DNA of 64,000 nucleotides from Cristatella mucedo (lineage: Eukaryota > Bryozoa > Phylactolaemata > Cristatellidae). Shown here piece by piece: positions 60,300-64,000 of the stretch (position 1 is the first letter of the stretch; the number at the start of each line of letters is the position of its first letter). The DNA is taken from contig WPIO01000051.1 of NCBI GenBank assembly GCA_009760855.2, forward strand, positions 1,232,001 to 1,296,000. Reading direction: 5' to 3'. Under the pieces are notes generated by a model. That model was not told the DNA's origin, ran no database searches, and was given only the letters and a program-made list of their open reading frames with translations. The translations under genes and the position numbers were made by a program.

Positions 60300-62260
60300 T
60301 TTTATCTTTTTCTTGCTTCTTAGCAATCTCAGCATTATTCGCGATAGCCTATAGGCTATCGGTTTATTTAAGTTCAGGAATCAGAGTGCCGCTAATCTGT
60401 GCTCCAAGAGAATTCCATGAGCGCTCTCAGCAATTTCGCTCTCAGTGAACGTACGTCACAGTTCTGCCAGATGCACTCACTGTCAGTGACTACTACAACC
60501 ACCTTAACGGGCTTAGGCACTTTTCCTCAAGACGCTTAAGTTTAGCACAGTTCAGCCCTGCAATTCGCTCAAGTTCAATTAAGCACTGCCCCTTAATTCG
60601 CAGAAGCTAAACGGGGGATTGAATCCCAAATTTTGGCCAAGCAACAAATCCAATTCAGATATTGGGCACGCTATTCCATTCGGGTACATGCCACCTGTCC
60701 GTCCACATCGAAAGCCACGTCTCGCGTAAAGCACTCATCAACATTTTCTCAAACGATGGGCTGGGAAAAATTCGAATCTCCCCACAATGCTGGCACTTCT
60801 GACACCGAATTTTACCAGAGTGCTGTCCTGAACTTAATTCCTTTGCCGCAAACACAGCTCACACACCAGGCGCTAGTCCTTGCAGTGGCGTGACAGAGAC
60901 TGGTGCAGCCAGAGCCACGAAGCTTAGCTAGCGAGTCGAGCGGACGCCGTCCGACGAAAGCACGTGTGTCGCCGCTATACCTAGCAAAGCGTGACTTCTG
61001 CCAAGAAGGCCCATCCCTTGACAGCGAGTCCACGCGAAGCACCGAGAAAGCAAAGCGAAGCACCAAGCTCCAAGAAACTCGGCTAACGAGTCTTCAGAGT
61101 TAGTGCACCGATAGTTCGTGCAGTGACCTGCAGAGAGCGGCAGCAATCAGGAGCCGCCCACATTGCAGTATAGCCGTCCACATCCTAGAGCGTAGAGCAG
61201 TCTGGTCGACAGCTTTAGAGGGTCGCGTCCTTCGCAGCGAAACGAGCCGCCGAAAAGTACTGCTCACTACTAGCTCGAAGCTCCAAATACGACTAATGGA
61301 CTGACCGTCGCTACAGATGTCCGGTTCACGTGGTCTACATTGAAGGTTATGACATATCCGGTTCACGTTGCTTGCAATTCAGAAGCGGTCAATGCTCTCC
61401 AAAATCTGACGAATTTTTTTCGACGCGGACAGCTTCCAGAGTTTCGCTTGTGCGGCAAAGCAGCCGTTCAGTCGGATGCTGGCAGCTCGCAGCATAAGCA
61501 GCCGATTTAATCAACATCAGGACGAACACTGGCGCCGACAACAGTAAAATATTTATGCAATCGAACTCAATGGATGTCAAATTCAGCATGGCGCGCGTCC
61601 ACGGATGTGGCTCGCCAGGGCTTGTTGACTCGCCTTAAGTGTAATGGCGCCGGAGCCGTCAGCCACTCATCGATCATCAGGCGCTCGCCGACTGCTGTCG
61701 CTGCCACTTATTCGCTTCGATTTTAGGCTTCTGGCTGCTACGAGGCAGCAGCAGAAGAAATACATTGCACTCATAAAGTGATGATAAATTAAGAAGAACG
61801 TGAAGTGGCTAAACTTCGGAACGTGAAGCAGTAGCTTGCAAACCAGTGCTGAACCCCCACACATTATTACTACACGGCCAATGACAGCCGCTAAGCTTGA
61901 GCAACTCATTTTATCACAACCCGTGGCCTTCGTTGCACGCCTCACATATAAGCACAAAGCGAGTAGAACACAGAGCCATCTCAGAAAAAAGCACAGTGGG
62001 AAGTGCTTGAGTAGCTGTAGCAGCATTAATATCCTACGGTACTCTTGAGGCCAGAGAGGAACACAAGAACCAAGATGGCTGCGTCATATTTATCTGCTAG
62101 TCAAAACTTACTCATATGCATACTTACTGAAACCCAATAAAATTATACATGTGAAAATAAACAGCAGAATATTGGAAGTTCATGGTATCAGTGAGAGCGA
62201 GAACCAACAGCAGCAGCTGCAGCAGCTGGGCAGTAAGTATGGTACGACGGACGGAATGGT
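60300..62260. other. Unassigned intergenic stretch
   Basis: No recognised gene or repeat. Several short open frames on both strands look like chance. Confidence 0.35.
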
Positions 62261-62269
62261 GGCGCTTTT

Positions 62270-62913
62270 GACAGAAGTCGTCCGAGCCTGTCAGTCCGTT
62301 CATGTCCATGACTAAATCTAACGATGGAACTACGGGTAAGCTACCCCTAGCCGAGGCACGGGAATCTTTCTCCCAGACATACCCGTCACGCGCTCACAAA
62401 ACCCAGTGAGTATTAGCAAATTCGGATCGTTTTTTCCAAATCAAGGCAGCAGACAAACAGCGAGCCTATTATGAGGCATCGCTCGGAAACAGGGCAGTCG
62501 GCAGTGCCGAGATGGCATCAGAAAGTAGACGAAAATATATGAGTGCTGTTCATGCTACACAAGACCGCTTCTCCCTGGGCCCCTACTTGCCGTGAACAGC
62601 GGCACTTTAGAGGGGATGCTTGCTACAATCTGCACCTGGGATCTAGAGGGGTGGAGCTGGAGGATTCAAGCCACGCCCTTTCAGGCCAGAGGGGCCTCAA
62701 AACAGTAGTGCGGAAAATGATGGCGGCCTGAAACACGCCAGCCTAAAAAGCATGCTGCCCACGATCAAGAGGAAGGTCCAGCTCTTTCTTAACCTGATAG
62801 AAACAAAAGCTGAGAGCAGCATCCTGTCGACAGACAGGCCTTTTTGCGACTCCTTCATTTTAAATCCCGACCGCTTAAAGCAGCAGGGCCAAAAAAAGCA
62901 ATGGCGTGCATGA
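62270..62913 (+). other. Coding-like segments, unassigned
   Basis: Three open stretches have protein-like composition. They are 62270-62335 (KSSEPVSPFMSMTKSNDGTT; acceptor TTTTGACAG, donor GTAAGC), 62446-62591 (AADKQRAYYEASLGNRAVGS and on), and an 88-codon frame 62647-62913 containing SLKSMLPTIKRKVQLFLNLI. Phases can be joined, but two of the implied introns would be only about 40 nt. No family is recognised. Confidence 0.2.
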
Positions 62914-63301
62914 GCGGAAAGTAATTTGGTTTTAGACTTCACAATTGAAGCGCCGAGTATATACTTTAGGCTCTTCCTGAAATTTTTTTAGTTTTGCTCT
63001 TACCAGCGTATCAAGTTATCAGTTGTCAAACAAGACAATTACGCCTTAGGTCAGGTGCTGTTGCCAAAAATGAAGTAAGATGTTCGTGCCTGTTGAATAT
63101 CCGGACCATTCTCTAAGAGGAACTAGATGAATGTGTAGCACCAGCTGAGGTCGTGATGCTTGCTAAGGCATGACAAATACTCGCTCCTGCAGAGAGAGCT
63201 ATGCTGAGGACGAGATTCTGATTGGAATCATGTACAAATTAGTTAAGATTACAGTTTAGGGGTTTTAGATTTGAATTGTGTTTAATGTAATTATTAACAT
63301 T

Positions 63302-63560
63302 CGGACAGCATTTAGTGGGTCCCTGTGATTCTTCCTTGATGTGCTTATGTGTGCTGACACTGTGCATGCTGCCACTTACCACATTTGCATGCTGACCCTG
63401 TGCATGTCACCCCTAACCATATTTTTCATTTTGTTTGTTTATCAAGCATGATTTTACTCACCATTCAATTGCATTTCCCTTTGCAGCAAATGTAAAGCGC
63501 CTAGAAAGAGACTAAGTTCTCTGAGGGTGCTTTATCAAGTGCATTATTCTTATTATCATT
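63302..63560 (+). mobile_element. L2-B LINE, very short 3' copy with target-site duplication
   Basis: About 260 bp from CGGACAGCATTTAGTGGGTC to the hairpin and ATT tail. It is flanked by ATTATTAACATT at 63290-63301 and 63561-63572, of which AACATT cannot be explained by the ATT tail. Confidence 0.9.
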
Positions 63561-63572
63561 ATTATTAACATT

Positions 63573-64000
63573 GCTTTTTCTTGTCGTTCCTGCTTTGGCT
63601 CGTGGCCACTTTTTTAAATGCAGCAGCACTTAATAGCCGAATTTTGTACTGGCTATGCCCTTCTGAGCTGGTTCTCCAACGGAGCATCCCTGCTGAGTTT
63701 GTCCATTTCTAATACAAGAAGGACTTTAAATCTAAGAAGCCAGGCTTACAAGGGTCATTTCGGTCTTGCTTCCGTCCTTGGTGAAAATGTCGCTAACACG
63801 GAGAGGCGGTCTAACACAGATGGAAGTGCGATGAAGGCCGACGGAAGCCAGAAGGAAATGACCAATCGTAGGTGCCGTTAAGGAAAACGCCTTGTGCAGT
63901 GCTTTGAAATGAACTGCGGACTACGTAACAGGCAAAACTGTGTAGGCATAAGACAGTTCCTAACCAAGCCACACTAGAAAGCACCGTAGTAATAATAAAA
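63573..64000. other. Unassigned right edge
   Basis: An 87-codon open frame (63618-63881) is present without recognisable domain or splice support. Confidence 0.3.

Overview
The window is nuclear DNA from an animal, most likely an invertebrate. The evidence is spliced genes with GT-AG introns of about 0.1 to 6 kb, two animal-type gene products (an NF-Y gamma subunit and a CC2D1/Lgd protein), many copies of L2-clade LINEs, tRNA-derived SINEs and long CA, GA, CT and TATG microsatellites. The species cannot be named from this sequence.

Layout. Positions 1-5791 hold the 5' part of a minus-strand NFYC gene (coding exons 5657-5776 and 2657-2725); the rest of the gene lies beyond the left edge. Positions about 5.8-8.39 kb separate it from a divergently transcribed plus-strand gene and contain a GC-rich block with six CCAAT/ATTGG pentamers. 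Positions 8388-44781 hold one complete gene for a CC2D1A/CC2D1B (Lgd) protein. I reconstruct 26 coding exons, all phase-compatible, giving about 1147 residues. The order is an acidic N-terminus, five DM14 repeats (human and fly proteins have four), a C2 domain and a helical C-terminal tail. The extra DM14 repeat and the symmetrical two-exon cassettes that encode most repeats are the most interesting protein-level observations. Two introns appear to use GC-AG splice sites.

The introns are full of mobile DNA. A nearly full-length but frameshifted L2-clade LINE (family A) sits in intron 6. A second L2 family (family B) with a different 3' hairpin and an (ATT)n tail is present as many 5'-truncated copies, one with an open 453-codon reverse transcriptase frame. 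A tRNA-derived SINE occurs about ten times, and one further element joins a tRNA-like head to a family-B-like L2 tail.

Positions 44.8-64 kb hold no gene I can identify. They contain more L2-B copies, including one inserted inside an older copy with a visible target-site duplication, and two GC-rich, CpG-dense blocks (about 49.1-52.3 and 54.5-57.6 kb) that could be promoters or first exons of an unidentified gene. There is also a coding-like but unassigned stretch near 62.3-62.9 kb.

Functionally, NF-YC is a histone-fold subunit of the CCAAT-binding factor. CC2D1/Lgd proteins bind ESCRT-III (CHMP4/Shrub) through DM14 repeats and control endosomal sorting. The CCAAT cluster between the two genes suggests, as inference only, that NF-Y may regulate its own gene and CC2D1 from a shared promoter.
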